Of a DNA stretch of 64,000 nucleotides, positions 6,847 to 15,823 are shown piece after piece. Below the pieces are notes generated by a model. The model was not told where the DNA came from. It was given only the letters and a program-made list of their open reading frames with translations, and searched no databases. The position numbers and the translations under genes are program-made. The stretch's first letter is position 1. The number at the start of each line of letters is the position of its first letter. This stretch comes from JBKBYG01 sp046313435 (GTDB lineage Bacteria; Pseudomonadota; Alphaproteobacteria; Rickettsiales; Arcanibacteraceae): the NCBI GenBank assembly GCA_046313435.1, contig JBKBYG010000001.1, forward strand, positions 71,421-135,420. Direction: 5' to 3'.

Positions 6847-7851
6847 TCATATTTGTAAATTGTCGATAGAATTTACATCCTTTTCAATATTATTAAGAAA
6901 ATTCTGCTTTTTTGCAAATTTAGAAGCAAAATTATTATCTGATAAATGCTTTTTCTCATTTAGTTTATTTATAATTTTATTTGCAATTTTTATATCTATA
7001 TAATTTTCATCTAAATGAATTAAGATTTTGTACATTAATTCATAAGGTAATTTGGTAGATTGGCTAAAGTCATTTAGAGGCGATTTACAAACCCTAGCGA
7101 AAGAATTAAGTTTTTGAATAAAATGATAATATTTATTTTGCTCTTTATATGCTGCGCATAGATTATTTAATTCTTCTACAATATTTGATTGGTAATTCTT
7201 CATCTTATTTAAGGATTCTACATTAATAATCTCTGTGTTACCATATTGAACAAGAAGTTTAATACAGCTAACAAGATTAATTTTTGCTTTTGAATCCTTT
7301 ATAATAGTATTAATTTCTATATTATCTATATTTATATCTGCATATATAAGATGTTTAAGTATAATATAATGCCCAGCTTTAACTGCAGCAGATAGAATTC
7401 TTGAAGAGGATTCAATTTTTAAATTTGTATGATTTTCAATAAGCAGTTTAACTGTTTCATGTTTATTATGGAAAATAGCAGAAATAATAGGAGGAAACCC
7501 CTGATCATTTAACTTATTTACATCAGCGCCTGCGTTAATAAGTTGTTCTATAATTTTGTTATTTCCCCAAACTGCTGCTTTATGAAGGGGAGTGTCATTA
7601 TTATAATTTTGAGCATTTACATCAGCTTCAGCTTCAATAAGCAGTGTAACTATTTGTTCATGCCCATATAAAGCAGCTACATGTAAAGGTGAAGATAATA
7701 CAAGACGCATCTTAGAATTAGCTAGCCAAGGATAACTTTTCAAAGCAGAATGTACACTATCAAAATTTCCAAATTCAATATTATGAAAAAATATCTCTTT
7801 TACATAAAAATGCATTATAGCTTTAAAAGGGTTAATAATATAATTAAACAT
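6847..7851 (-). CDS. ankyrin-repeat protein with F-box-like C-terminal motif
   Basis: A 334-residue protein. Residues about 53-175 contain ankyrin repeats with the classic TPLHXAA and LLIXXGADVN patterns (SPLHVAALYGHEQIV, then TPLHKAAVWGNNKII, then two weaker repeats). After a helical middle region, residues 268-281 read LPYELMYKILIHLD, which fits the LPXELXXXILXXLD core of an F-box. Ank plus C-terminal F-box/PRANC-like domains are known in Orientia and poxvirus effectors that recruit host SCF ubiquitin ligases. No signal peptide is seen. Start ATG 7851 is just beyond a palindromic repeat that separates it from ftsA. Confidence 0.85.
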   Translation of the reverse strand: MFNYIINPFKAIMHFYVKEIFFHNIEFGNFDSVHSALKSYPWLANSKMRLVLSSPLHVAALYGHEQIVTLLIEAEADVNAQNYNNDTPLHKAAVWGNNKIIEQLINAGADVNKLNDQGFPPIISAIFHNKHETVKLLIENHTNLKIESSSRILSAAVKAGHYIILKHLIYADINIDNIEINTIIKDSKAKINLVSCIKLLVQYGNTEIINVESLNKMKNYQSNIVEELNNLCAAYKEQNKYYHFIQKLNSFARVCKSPLNDFSQSTKLPYELMYKILIHLDENYIDIKIANKIINKLNEKKHLSDNNFASKFAKKQNFLNNIEKDVNSIDNLQI

Positions 7852-7865
7852 AAATTAGCTCTATT

Positions 7866-7974
7866 ATAGAGTTGTTTGATTTAAAGTTTGCGCATCGTTA
7901 CTCGTTGCTTACCTAACATTTAGTATGCTTGGCCACTTATGCTTTGCTATAAAATTCAATTAAAACAACTATAG
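7866..7974 (-). repeat. about 100-bp palindromic repeat, copy 2
   Basis: The + strand reads ATAGAGTTGTTTGATTTAAA at the left end and ends with TTCAATTAAAACAACTATAG, the same end pair as the element at 381-483 in reverse. The centre differs (TTAGTATGCTTGGCCACTTA). It lies between ftsA and the ankyrin gene. Confidence 0.6.
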
Positions 7975-7977
7975 TAA

Positions 7978-9210
7978 TTAAAACCAACTAAAAAATTTTT
8001 TTAGGGCTGCAAATTTTCCTGAATCTTTATCTTTTATAGTATATTTTTCCTGTAAAAATTTATTATGAGCATAAAGTAACATACCAATACTAGCAGAAAA
8101 GATAGGTGTGCGGCAATTATCGGTGAGTCCGTTTATTGATTTAGGGATACCGATTCTAACATGGCTATTTAACATATGAGAAGCGAGCTCTTTAATTCCT
8201 GCAAGCTGACTTACTCCCCCAGTTAATATTATCTTTTTTGTCAAAACTTTACTAACCTTTGCTTCTTGTAGGTGAAGTTTAACAAATTCAAATATTTCTT
8301 CTACTCTCGGTCTAATTATATCTGTTAATTCGCTATTTCTAATATAATTTGGTTCACTGTCAGTTTCTTCGTCAGGGTCAGAGTTTATTTCAATCATGTC
8401 ATAACCATTAAACGAGGTGTTAATTGCATTTCCATGAAGAATTTTAAGTCTTTCAGCATCATTTGTGTTAATAGATAAACCATGTGCTATATCAGAAGTT
8501 ATATGATTTCCTCCTATCATTACAATTCCACTATGTATAATATTACCACCGTTAAAGGTTGCTATTGATGTAGTAGCACCTCCAATATCGATTAGTGTTG
8601 CCCCTAGCTCCATTTCATCTTTTGTAAGGCACGATAGGGATGAAGCGTAAGAAGAAAGCACTAGATCTTGAATGTCTACACGACAACGAGCTAAACAATT
8701 TGCTAAATTTAATATTACATTTGAAGCAACTGTAATTAAATGAAGCTTACAGCTTAAAATATCGCCAAACATTAATCTAGGATCTTTAATGCCAGCCTCA
8801 TTATCAAGTGAATATTCTAAAGGAAAATAATTTACCAGTTCTTGATGCTCAAAATCAAACTGTTCAAAAGTATGATCAATTAGCTTATTTAAATCATTGT
8901 CAGTAACGGGATGTCCACTCACAGGAATATTAGAGTCAATAATAATAGATTCTGTCTTATTGCCATTAATATTTATTATTGCTTTTTCTATATTGACTCC
9001 AGCAATAGATTCAGCTGCTTCAATAGCTGAAAGTAAAGAAGATTCAGCAAGTCTGATATCGGTAATACTTCCACCTTTAAATCCTTGGGCATAATGATGT
9101 CCCTGACCAATAACTTTTAAATTGTCAGTACTGTCTATAACAGCAATTAAACATATGATTTTAGTAGTGCCAATATCAATGACAGTTATTAAATTATTTT
9201 TAGATTTCAC
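7978..9210 (-). CDS. ftsA: cell division protein FtsA
   Basis: FtsA is an actin-like ATPase that tethers FtsZ to the membrane. The 410 residues show the actin-fold phosphate motifs (VIDIGTTKI near the start, TLIDIGGATTS in the middle, ILTGGVSQLAGI near the end), the 1C-domain region, and a C-terminal amphipathic helix ending FAALKKFFSWF that serves as membrane anchor. The start codon is GTG at 9210-9208. It is the last gene of a ddl-ftsQ-ftsA run. No ftsZ follows in this window, since an ankyrin gene lies downstream instead. Confidence 0.95.
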   Translation of the reverse strand: MKSKNNLITVIDIGTTKIICLIAVIDSTDNLKVIGQGHHYAQGFKGGSITDIRLAESSLLSAIEAAESIAGVNIEKAIININGNKTESIIIDSNIPVSGHPVTDNDLNKLIDHTFEQFDFEHQELVNYFPLEYSLDNEAGIKDPRLMFGDILSCKLHLITVASNVILNLANCLARCRVDIQDLVLSSYASSLSCLTKDEMELGATLIDIGGATTSIATFNGGNIIHSGIVMIGGNHITSDIAHGLSINTNDAERLKILHGNAINTSFNGYDMIEINSDPDEETDSEPNYIRNSELTDIIRPRVEEIFEFVKLHLQEAKVSKVLTKKIILTGGVSQLAGIKELASHMLNSHVRIGIPKSINGLTDNCRTPIFSASIGMLLYAHNKFLQEKYTIKDKDSGKFAALKKFFSWF

Positions 9211-9258
9211 GGTTTGAGATAAATGCTAGATATTTAATTAAAACTAATTTGAATTAGT

Positions 9259-10059
9259 TTACTTAATGTATAATTTATTTGCAATTCTTAAATCAATATT
9301 AGATATGGATTTGCCAAATAAATTTTTTTTATTATATAAATCTATCACATAATTCCAAGCGGCTTCAGGATTTTCCTCAGGGAGTTTAATTTCTAAACCG
9401 TTTTGGAACTTAACATTCCATCTTCTTTCACCAATGCGGGTTGCATAGGATATTTTCTCAAATAAAGATTTATCTTTAGTTATAATTTCTAAAAGAGCCT
9501 TTGCGTATAAAGGTGCGTCTTCCCCTATTAATACTATAAAATTTGAAAATTTTTTTAAATTAGTTTCATTTATAATTGCGCCAGTCTCATCAATGAGAAA
9601 AAATTTACCTCCATTTTGCCACAAGGCAATAGGCGTCTTCTCAATAATGCCAATATATAATGTATTCGGAAAACTACGTTCTACTACAGCATATTTAACC
9701 CAATTGGTTTGTTCTAATTGCTGTTTAAGCTTATTAATCGATATTGATAATATAGGTTGGCCTATTTTGAGTTGTAGAACATCCATAAGAGTTTTTGTAT
9801 TAGTATAGTTTTGACCTTCTAAATAAACATTCTGTAAAGTAAGACCAAATTTTGACGTCTGAGAATAATAGTAATTTTCAAAAGGAGTAATAAATTTTTT
9901 ATAATTCTTTTTAGAATAAAACCCCATAGCCCCTATAATTAAAAGAATAATAAAAATTTTCCCATAAATAATAAAATGTTTAAAAGAAAATCGTGTTTGT
10001 CTTCTAGCTGTATTAGACTTAGACTGTTGCTTTTTTGAAATTTTATTTTTTAAGGGCAT
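9259..10059 (-). CDS. ftsQ: cell division protein FtsQ
   Basis: A 266-residue bitopic protein. A basic N-terminal tail is followed by one membrane helix (about residues 28-47, FIIYGKIFIILLIIGAMGF). A POTRA-type domain then carries VYLEGQNYTN and the LEQTNWVKYAVVERSFPNTLYIGI segment, ahead of the FtsQ beta domain. It belongs to the divisome FtsQLB subcomplex. The gene overlaps the end of ddl by 17 bases and precedes ftsA, the standard order. Confidence 0.93.
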   Translation of the reverse strand: MPLKNKISKKQQSKSNTARRQTRFSFKHFIIYGKIFIILLIIGAMGFYSKKNYKKFITPFENYYYSQTSKFGLTLQNVYLEGQNYTNTKTLMDVLQLKIGQPILSISINKLKQQLEQTNWVKYAVVERSFPNTLYIGIIEKTPIALWQNGGKFFLIDETGAIINETNLKKFSNFIVLIGEDAPLYAKALLEIITKDKSLFEKISYATRIGERRWNVKFQNGLEIKLPEENPEAAWNYVIDLYNKKNLFGKSISNIDLRIANKLYIK

Positions 10060-11005
10060 CTTGAATCAATAATTCTACTAAATCACTGTAACTAATGCCA
10101 TGGTAAGCAGCTATGTCTGGTACTATGGAGAGAGGAGTCATTCCAGGGTGCGTATTAACTTCAAGTATATAAAACTCACCATCATCGCCTTCATGCTCAT
10201 CATATATAAATTCTACTCGACTGATATTTTGGCATCCTATTGCTTGGTGTGCTTTAAAAGCAAGTTCAAGAACACGCTTATAAGCATCCTCAGTTAGGGG
10301 AGCAGGCATTATATGTTTTGCAGCTTTCTCTGGATTGTATTTTGCATCAAAGTCATAAAATCTTCCTTTATATTCTAATTCTAGAGCGCCAATTGCTTTA
10401 TCTCCAACTATAGCTACTTGAATTTCTCTACCTTTAATGTATTTCTCAACTATTACATGGTCACCATATTCAAATTTATAGTCTCTTATGTCAAAATTAT
10501 CGCCTGGGAATATTAGATGTATGCCTATACTAGAACCCTCACTAACAGGTTTGATAACATATGGACGTTCCATAGGTTCATTATTTAAATCATCATTTTT
10601 ATGAATAATTACATGCTCAATAGTTTTAATACCATTTGCAGCAAAAAGTGCTTTAGAAGCTATCTTATCTATGCCAACAGCGGAAGGAAAAACTCCTGAA
10701 TGCGTATAAGGAATGCCCATAATATCTAACATCCCAGAAACTGCTCCATTTTCTCCATAACCTGCATGTAAAGCATTAAAAACTATATCAGGTTTTATTT
10801 TTATTAAAATTTCTGCAATATCTCTTCCCATATCTATTGGAGTAACTTTATAGTTTAATTCTTTTAAACTGTTAACTACGCCTTCAGCAGTCGAAAGAGA
10901 TACTGATCGCTCATTAGACATGCCACCCATAAGTACTGCTATATGCATTTTATTACTATTCGGATTGATTGTAGGAAAAATCTTACTTTTAGATGAATCT
11001 TTCAT
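10043..11005 (-). CDS. ddl: D-alanine--D-alanine ligase
   Basis: An ATP-grasp enzyme that joins two D-alanines for the peptidoglycan stem peptide. Visible motifs are VLMGGMSNERSVSLS at the N-terminus, HAGYGENGAVSG, the ATP-binding PYVIKPVSEGSSIG, and the C-terminal NTHPGMTPLSIVP substrate and metal loop. The length of 320 residues is normal. The first about 18 residues (polar) precede the usual start at MHIAVLMGG, so an internal ATG is possible. It presumably shares a transcript with ftsQ and ftsA; murB and murC, often upstream in other bacteria, are absent here. Confidence 0.95.
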   Translation of the reverse strand: MKDSSKSKIFPTINPNSNKMHIAVLMGGMSNERSVSLSTAEGVVNSLKELNYKVTPIDMGRDIAEILIKIKPDIVFNALHAGYGENGAVSGMLDIMGIPYTHSGVFPSAVGIDKIASKALFAANGIKTIEHVIIHKNDDLNNEPMERPYVIKPVSEGSSIGIHLIFPGDNFDIRDYKFEYGDHVIVEKYIKGREIQVAIVGDKAIGALELEYKGRFYDFDAKYNPEKAAKHIMPAPLTEDAYKRVLELAFKAHQAIGCQNISRVEFIYDEHEGDDGEFYILEVNTHPGMTPLSIVPDIAAYHGISYSDLVELLIQDALKK

Positions 11006-11030
11006 AAATATTTATTTTAAGGCTTTGTAG

Positions 11031-12044
11031 TTAAGTAATACTAGGACCTGATTTCTTAAGATTAGGGACCTTAGGCCTATCACGATCATCAGGCTCAGTT
11101 ACTTCGGGATTATTTAAACTTTTACCGATCTTTTTAATCTCATCCGGTGAAATTATAGAAATTTTTGCAAACTCTTGTACTTCTTTGATTGCTTTAGAGG
11201 GCATTGAGTTTTCACCAAATATATCTTTAAAGAAATCTACAAATTTAGCAAGAAATTTTTCAATAATATCTGCTTTTGGTAAAGATTTATTACTGTTAAA
11301 TAAAGGAAAAAGCATTTCTTCAAGTTTTGAATGGATGTTTTCCTCTTGTTCATCTGTAAAACGCAGTATAAGAGATTTTTTAAAAGCTTTGATCAAATTC
11401 GAAGCACATTTTGTTTTATCAGGAGCGTTAGAATCAATTTCTTTTTCAATAATTTTTGAAATTTCTTTATATAATTTTTTAGAATCAATGCGAAATATAT
11501 TACTTTGAGCTGAGCCCAAGTAAATATCTCTTAAATTTTCTGCATTTATAACTAATTGTTCTAGATTAGGTTTGATATTGTCATAATTATATCCACCTTC
11601 TTCTGCTTTTTCATAAAAAACTTTAATATCTGTTTTTATACGCTCTACTCTTAAAGTAGCTTTTTTAGCTTTTATATTAAAAATTTCTCTTTCAGTTAAA
11701 GGGGTTTCACGGGTTTTTAAAAGTTTTTCAATTTCTTTTATAATTTCTTCTTTAGAAAATTTAACTTCCCCATTATTTTCAATAAATTTATTCTTTTGTT
11801 TATCAATTGAATATTTGTTAGTATTTAAGTCGCCATCAAGCGCGACAAATGTAAATAGAGTTGTTAATTTATCAAGATTTAATCCTTTTAACATTTTTGG
11901 AGAAAGTAGCATATCCAATAAATCAAGCTGACTCATGTTGATTACCTGAGAACTTACACCATCTAAAACTAATTTTTCTAAAGAAAGGATGTCGTTTGAA
12001 GGAGGGCGGTCATCTAAAGGATGATTATCTACTGATTTATTCAT
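11031..12044 (-). CDS. unknown 337-residue protein
   Basis: I do not recognise this soluble protein. It is highly charged and mostly helical by eye, with lysine- and glutamate-rich stretches (EIIKEIEKLLKTRE; EISKIIEKEID), no signal peptide and no membrane segment. The N-terminus is proline- and aspartate-rich, and the C-terminal tail (PDDRDRPKVPNLKK) looks disordered. A clear AGGAG ribosome-binding site precedes ATG 12044. It lies 25 bases upstream of ddl and may be co-transcribed, but nothing in the sequence links it to cell-wall synthesis. A host-directed or lineage-specific role is possible. Confidence 0.6.
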   Translation of the reverse strand: MNKSVDNHPLDDRPPSNDILSLEKLVLDGVSSQVINMSQLDLLDMLLSPKMLKGLNLDKLTTLFTFVALDGDLNTNKYSIDKQKNKFIENNGEVKFSKEEIIKEIEKLLKTRETPLTEREIFNIKAKKATLRVERIKTDIKVFYEKAEEGGYNYDNIKPNLEQLVINAENLRDIYLGSAQSNIFRIDSKKLYKEISKIIEKEIDSNAPDKTKCASNLIKAFKKSLILRFTDEQEENIHSKLEEMLFPLFNSNKSLPKADIIEKFLAKFVDFFKDIFGENSMPSKAIKEVQEFAKISIISPDEIKKIGKSLNNPEVTEPDDRDRPKVPNLKKSGPSIT

Positions 12045-12210
12045 TGTTCATTCTCCTAATTATAATAAATTATCTTGTGTAAAATATTATAATGGATAAA
12101 GGTTAAAAAATTCTTGTAAAACCACCATAAATATTATATATGTCTTACATCAAAATCTATAAATATTGATTTTTGAAATTCACACGCAGGTATAAATCCT
12201 TAAAAAGTGT

Positions 12211-12233
12211 CTATTTAAATATTTTTTAAATAG
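12211..12233 (+). promoter_or_regulatory. AT-rich hairpin in the rpsB leader
   Basis: CTATTTAAA (12211-12219) and TTTAAATAG (12225-12233) form a perfect nine-base stem with a five-base loop, 42 bases before the rpsB start. GCGGAGG follows at about 12243, and the actual ribosome-binding site AAGGG is closer to the ATG. It may belong to an autoregulatory S2 leader, but the stem is all A/T apart from the closing pair, so stability is low. Confidence 0.3.
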
Positions 12234-12275
12234 ATTAATTCTTGCGGAGGTTAAACTTTATTATAAGGGAAAAAA

Positions 12276-13148
12276 ATGGTTGAAGTTCCTACATTTTCTA
12301 TAAAACAATTAATTGACGCTGGTGTGCATTATGGCCACAAAACTATGCGTTGGAATCCTAAAATGGCGCCATATTTATATGGGAGTCGCGACAATATCCA
12401 TATTATTGATTTGCAACAAACAGTGCCATTATTACATCGTGCACTAGAAACAGTAAGAGAAGTAGTCAAAAATAATGGTAGAGTACTATTTGTAGCTACT
12501 AAAAGACAGGCTTCAGATATAGTTGCTGAAGCTGCAAAACGTTGTGGACAGTATTATGTTAATCACCGTTGGCTTGCAGGGATGCTTACTAATTGGGGTA
12601 CAGTTTCGCTTCAAATTAAAACTTTGATAAATATCAATCAAAAGCTTGCAGAACAAGAGACTAATCCTACAGTTATTTTGACTAAAAAGGAAAAATTACA
12701 ATTAACTAGACGCCGTGATAAGTTAGAACGTTCACTTGGTGGAATAATGGAAATGGGTGGAAAGCCAGATTTATTGTTTATAATAGACACCAATAAAGAA
12801 GATTTAGCAGTAAAAGAAGCTATGCGTTTAAATATACCAGTAGTTGCTATATTAGATAGTAATTCTAACCCTGATGGAATAAATTATCCAGTTCCAGGTA
12901 ATGACGATGCTACAAGAGCTATTAAGTTATATTGTAAATTGATTTCTGATGCAGCCTTAGCTGGTATTCAAGGTTCACTTGCTGAAAGTGGAGCAGATAT
13001 TGGTGAATTTAGCGAAGATATTTTAGCAAATAAAGATGCTAGAAATATGAATTTACAGGATAAGGATAAAAAGCATCCAGCAAAAAAAGCTCCTATAAAG
13101 AAAGCTAGACCAGCAGGAACAAATAAAAAAGATACTGAAAATAAGTAA
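12276..13148 (+). CDS. rpsB: 30S ribosomal protein S2
   Basis: S2 binds 16S rRNA on the back of the small subunit. Family signatures are plain: LIDAGVHYGHKTMRWNPKM at the start, HRWLAGMLTN, and the NIPVVAILDSNSNPDGINYPVPGNDDA region. The protein is 290 residues, with a C-terminal lysine- and alanine-rich tail of about 50 residues (HPAKKAPIKKARP) that extends beyond the core fold, as in other alphaproteobacteria. It is the first gene of the usual rpsB-tsf pair. Confidence 0.98.
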   Translation: MVEVPTFSIKQLIDAGVHYGHKTMRWNPKMAPYLYGSRDNIHIIDLQQTVPLLHRALETVREVVKNNGRVLFVATKRQASDIVAEAAKRCGQYYVNHRWLAGMLTNWGTVSLQIKTLININQKLAEQETNPTVILTKKEKLQLTRRRDKLERSLGGIMEMGGKPDLLFIIDTNKEDLAVKEAMRLNIPVVAILDSNSNPDGINYPVPGNDDATRAIKLYCKLISDAALAGIQGSLAESGADIGEFSEDILANKDARNMNLQDKDKKHPAKKAPIKKARPAGTNKKDTENK

Positions 13149-13163
13149 TTAGAGAGGATAATT

Positions 13164-14087
13164 ATGGCTGAAATTACAGCTGCTTTAGTAAAAGAGCTGC
13201 GTGAAAAAACAGGCGCAGGAATGATGGATTGTAAAAAAGCTTTAAATGAATGCAAAGGTGAACTTGAAGCTGCGATAGACTGGCTCCGTACAAAGGGATT
13301 AGCTGCTGCTGCTAAAAAAGCTTCAAGAGTTGCTTCTGAAGGATTAGTTGCTACTTATATTGAAGAAAATAAAGCTGCAATCGTAGAAGTAAATTCTGAA
13401 ACTGATTTTGTTGGTAAGAATGCACAATTCCAAAGCTTGGTTCAAAATGTTGTTAAATTAGCAATTAACTCAAGTGATGTAGAAGAGTTGAAAAATGCAA
13501 CTTATCCTGACACAGGACGTAAAGTAATAGATGAAATAGCAGAGCATGTTTCTATTATTGGTGAAAATATGAATTTAAGGCGTATGCATAATTTATCGGT
13601 AAGCCAAGGTGTTATAGTTAATTATACTCATAATGCTGTAACAGGCAACTTAGGTAAAATTGCTGTTTTAGTGGCACTTGAGTCATCTGCTTCTCAAGAT
13701 AAACTTAACACTCTTGGAAAGCAACTTGCTATGCATATTGCTGCTGCAAAACCGGAAGCTTTAAATATTGAGAATGTTGATGCTAGCGCACTTGAGCGTG
13801 AAAAACAAATTTTTTCAGAGCAAGCGCGTGCTTCAGGTAAGCCAGAATCTATCATTGAAAAAATGGTTGAAGGGCGTATTAGAAAATATTACGAGGAAAT
13901 AGTATTACTTGAACAAATATTTGTAATGGATGGAAAAACAAAAATTTCTGAAGTTATTGAACAAGCGTCGAAAGAATTAGGTTCGCCAGTTAAAATTAAA
14001 GAATTCGTAAGATTTGCTCTTGGTGAAGGAATTGAAAAAGACGAATCAAATTTTGCTGATGAAGTAAAAGCGATGTCTAGTAAATAA
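13164..14087 (+). CDS. tsf: elongation factor Ts
   Basis: EF-Ts is the nucleotide exchange factor for EF-Tu. The N-terminal UBA-like domain (VKELREKTGAGMMDCKKAL) and the core signature with EINSETDFV-type motif (VEVNSETDFVGKN) are both present. The length of 307 residues is normal. The start has a good AGAGGAT ribosome-binding site 15 bases after rpsB. A hairpin terminator candidate follows the stop. Confidence 0.98.
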   Translation: MAEITAALVKELREKTGAGMMDCKKALNECKGELEAAIDWLRTKGLAAAAKKASRVASEGLVATYIEENKAAIVEVNSETDFVGKNAQFQSLVQNVVKLAINSSDVEELKNATYPDTGRKVIDEIAEHVSIIGENMNLRRMHNLSVSQGVIVNYTHNAVTGNLGKIAVLVALESSASQDKLNTLGKQLAMHIAAAKPEALNIENVDASALEREKQIFSEQARASGKPESIIEKMVEGRIRKYYEEIVLLEQIFVMDGKTKISEVIEQASKELGSPVKIKEFVRFALGEGIEKDESNFADEVKAMSSK

Positions 14088-14106
14088 CTATTTAAATAAA
14101 TTAAAT

Positions 14107-14148
14107 AAGCGCTAGAGAAAGAATTTTTTCTTCTAGTGCTTAAATTTT
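14107..14148 (+). terminator. terminator after tsf
   Basis: AAGCGCTAGAGAAAGAA pairs imperfectly with TTCTTCTAGTGCTT (with G-T pairs), followed by TAAATTTT. It sits 20 bases beyond the tsf stop codon. Confidence 0.6.
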
Positions 14149-14398
14149 CTGATTGTATCCCTTCTATTTTTATATCATTATATTATAATTATTTTTCTAC
14201 CATAGTATTCTGCGTTCCAAATCCCCTCATAAAAGTAAATGCTGTAAAAAATCTAATAATTTTTAATATCTGTTCTTATTTTGTAAATATGAAATATAGT
14301 TAATTTATAATAGCTTTAATATGCGTTACTGGGTATATAGATATTATGCATTTGGCAGTAGCGCTAAAATTTAAATAGTCTTACTACTACTAATTTAT
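14149..14398. other. AT-rich spacer with no recognised content
   Basis: Part of the 427-base gap between tsf and pyrH. All frames are broken by frequent stops, and I see no repeat shared with other gaps. It probably holds the promoter for pyrH-frr, but no confident hexamer pair stood out. Confidence 0.4.
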
Positions 14399-14446
14399 AA
14401 AAATACAATTTTTATCCTTGCCTCTTTTATAAATTATTGTATTTTT
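14399..14446 (+). promoter_or_regulatory. terminator-like hairpin in the pyrH leader
   Basis: AAAAATACAAT (14399-14409) and ATTGTATTTTT (14436-14446) are perfect inverted repeats whose right arm ends in a T-run, like an intrinsic terminator. It ends 68 bases before the pyrH ATG. It could stop read-through or serve as an attenuator; the sequence does not decide. Confidence 0.4.
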
Positions 14447-14514
14447 AATTAATATTTATTTCGCTATGTATAGGGATAAATAATTTAAATAAGTATATTA
14501 AAGATTTTACACTA

Positions 14515-15249
14515 ATGACCATTGATTTTAAAAATTACAAAAGAATATTGTTAAAAATTTCAGGTGAAGCTATGATGGGCTCACAAAAATTTGGTCATGA
14601 TATAGAGGTAATTAGAAGAATAAGCAGAGATATAAAAGAAGTTGTAAATATGGGTATACAAGTATGTCTTGTAGTTGGCGGTGGAAATATATTCCGAGGG
14701 GTATCAGTTTCAGCAGCAGGTATGGAAAGAGCTAGTGCAGATTATATAGGAATGCTTGCAACAGTGATTAATGCGCTTGCATTACAGAATTCACTGGAGA
14801 AAGAAGGAATATATACTAGGGTATTGTCAGCTATTCCAATGATGACAGTTTGCGAAACTTATATAAGACGCCGGGCAGTAAGACATATGCAAAAAGGAAG
14901 GGTAGTAATTTTTGCAGCAGGTACAGGTAATCCATTTTTTACTACTGATACTGCAGCAACGCTTAGAGCTGTGGAAATGAATTGTGATGCAATATTTAAA
15001 GGAACTCAAGTAGATGGGGTTTATACAGAAGATCCAAAGAAATCTTCAAGTGCCGTAAAATATACTGAATTAACATATAGGGAAGTTTTAAACAAAGAAC
15101 TGGCTGTTATGGATAGTTCAGCCATTGCACTTGCAAAAGATAATAATATACCAATAATTGTTTTTTCTATACATAAAGAAAAGGAATTAGGTAAAGTAAT
15201 TAATAATCAAGGAAGTTACACATTAATTAAAGGGGAAAAAAATGGATAA
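14515..15249 (+). CDS. pyrH: UMP kinase
   Basis: PyrH is the hexameric bacterial UMP kinase of the amino-acid-kinase fold, which makes UDP from UMP. The protein shows KRILLKISGEAMMG, the VVGGGNIFRG loop, GTGNPFFTTDTAA, and the DGVYTEDPKK segment. The length of 244 residues is normal. The frr gene overlaps its end by eight bases, so the two are translationally coupled, the usual alphaproteobacterial arrangement. Confidence 0.98.
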   Translation: MTIDFKNYKRILLKISGEAMMGSQKFGHDIEVIRRISRDIKEVVNMGIQVCLVVGGGNIFRGVSVSAAGMERASADYIGMLATVINALALQNSLEKEGIYTRVLSAIPMMTVCETYIRRRAVRHMQKGRVVIFAAGTGNPFFTTDTAATLRAVEMNCDAIFKGTQVDGVYTEDPKKSSSAVKYTELTYREVLNKELAVMDSSAIALAKDNNIPIIVFSIHKEKELGKVINNQGSYTLIKGEKNG

Positions 15250-15805
15250 AAATAAGTTTATAAATGAGTTAAAAAAGCGCATGGATGGAGCTATTGGGGC
15301 TTGTGAACATAACCTAAAAGGAATTAGGACTGGACGTGCTTCACCAAATTTTTTAGATCCTGTAATTGTAGATGATGTGTATGGTGATAAAATGCATATT
15401 AGCCAACTTGCAAGTGTATCAGTTTCTGATGCGCGAACTATTACAATACAGGTTTGGGATAAAGCATTGGTTAAAAAAGTAGAAAAAGCCATAAGTAATG
15501 CAGATTTAGGTGTGACTCCAATGGGTGAAGGGCAAGTGATTAGAGTCATACTTCCGCCATTAACTCAGGAAAGAAGAAATGAGCTTGTAAAAATTGCTTT
15601 GAAATCAGGAGAAGATAGTAAAGTTGCTGTTAGAAATATTAGACGTGATGGAATGGATCAATTAAAAAAATTTGAAAAAGATACAGAAATTTCTAAAGAT
15701 GAGCATCATAATCTTTCAGAAGAAATTCAAAAAATTACAGATGATTATGTGAAAAAAATTGATGGTCTAATTCAAATTAAGGAAAAAGATATTAAAAATA
15801 CTTAA
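15242..15805 (+). CDS. frr: ribosome recycling factor
   Basis: RRF, with EF-G, splits post-termination ribosomes. The 187 residues contain GIRTGRASPNFLDP, the SVSDARTITIQVWDK strand pair, PMGEGQVIRVILPPLTQERR and a long C-terminal helical domain (VAVRNIRRDGMD). It overlaps pyrH by eight bases and is followed after 18 bases by a lipoprotein gene on the same strand. Confidence 0.98.
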   Translation: MDKNKFINELKKRMDGAIGACEHNLKGIRTGRASPNFLDPVIVDDVYGDKMHISQLASVSVSDARTITIQVWDKALVKKVEKAISNADLGVTPMGEGQVIRVILPPLTQERRNELVKIALKSGEDSKVAVRNIRRDGMDQLKKFEKDTEISKDEHHNLSEEIQKITDDYVKKIDGLIQIKEKDIKNT

Positions 15806-15823
15806 ATCAAAGAGTATTATTTT

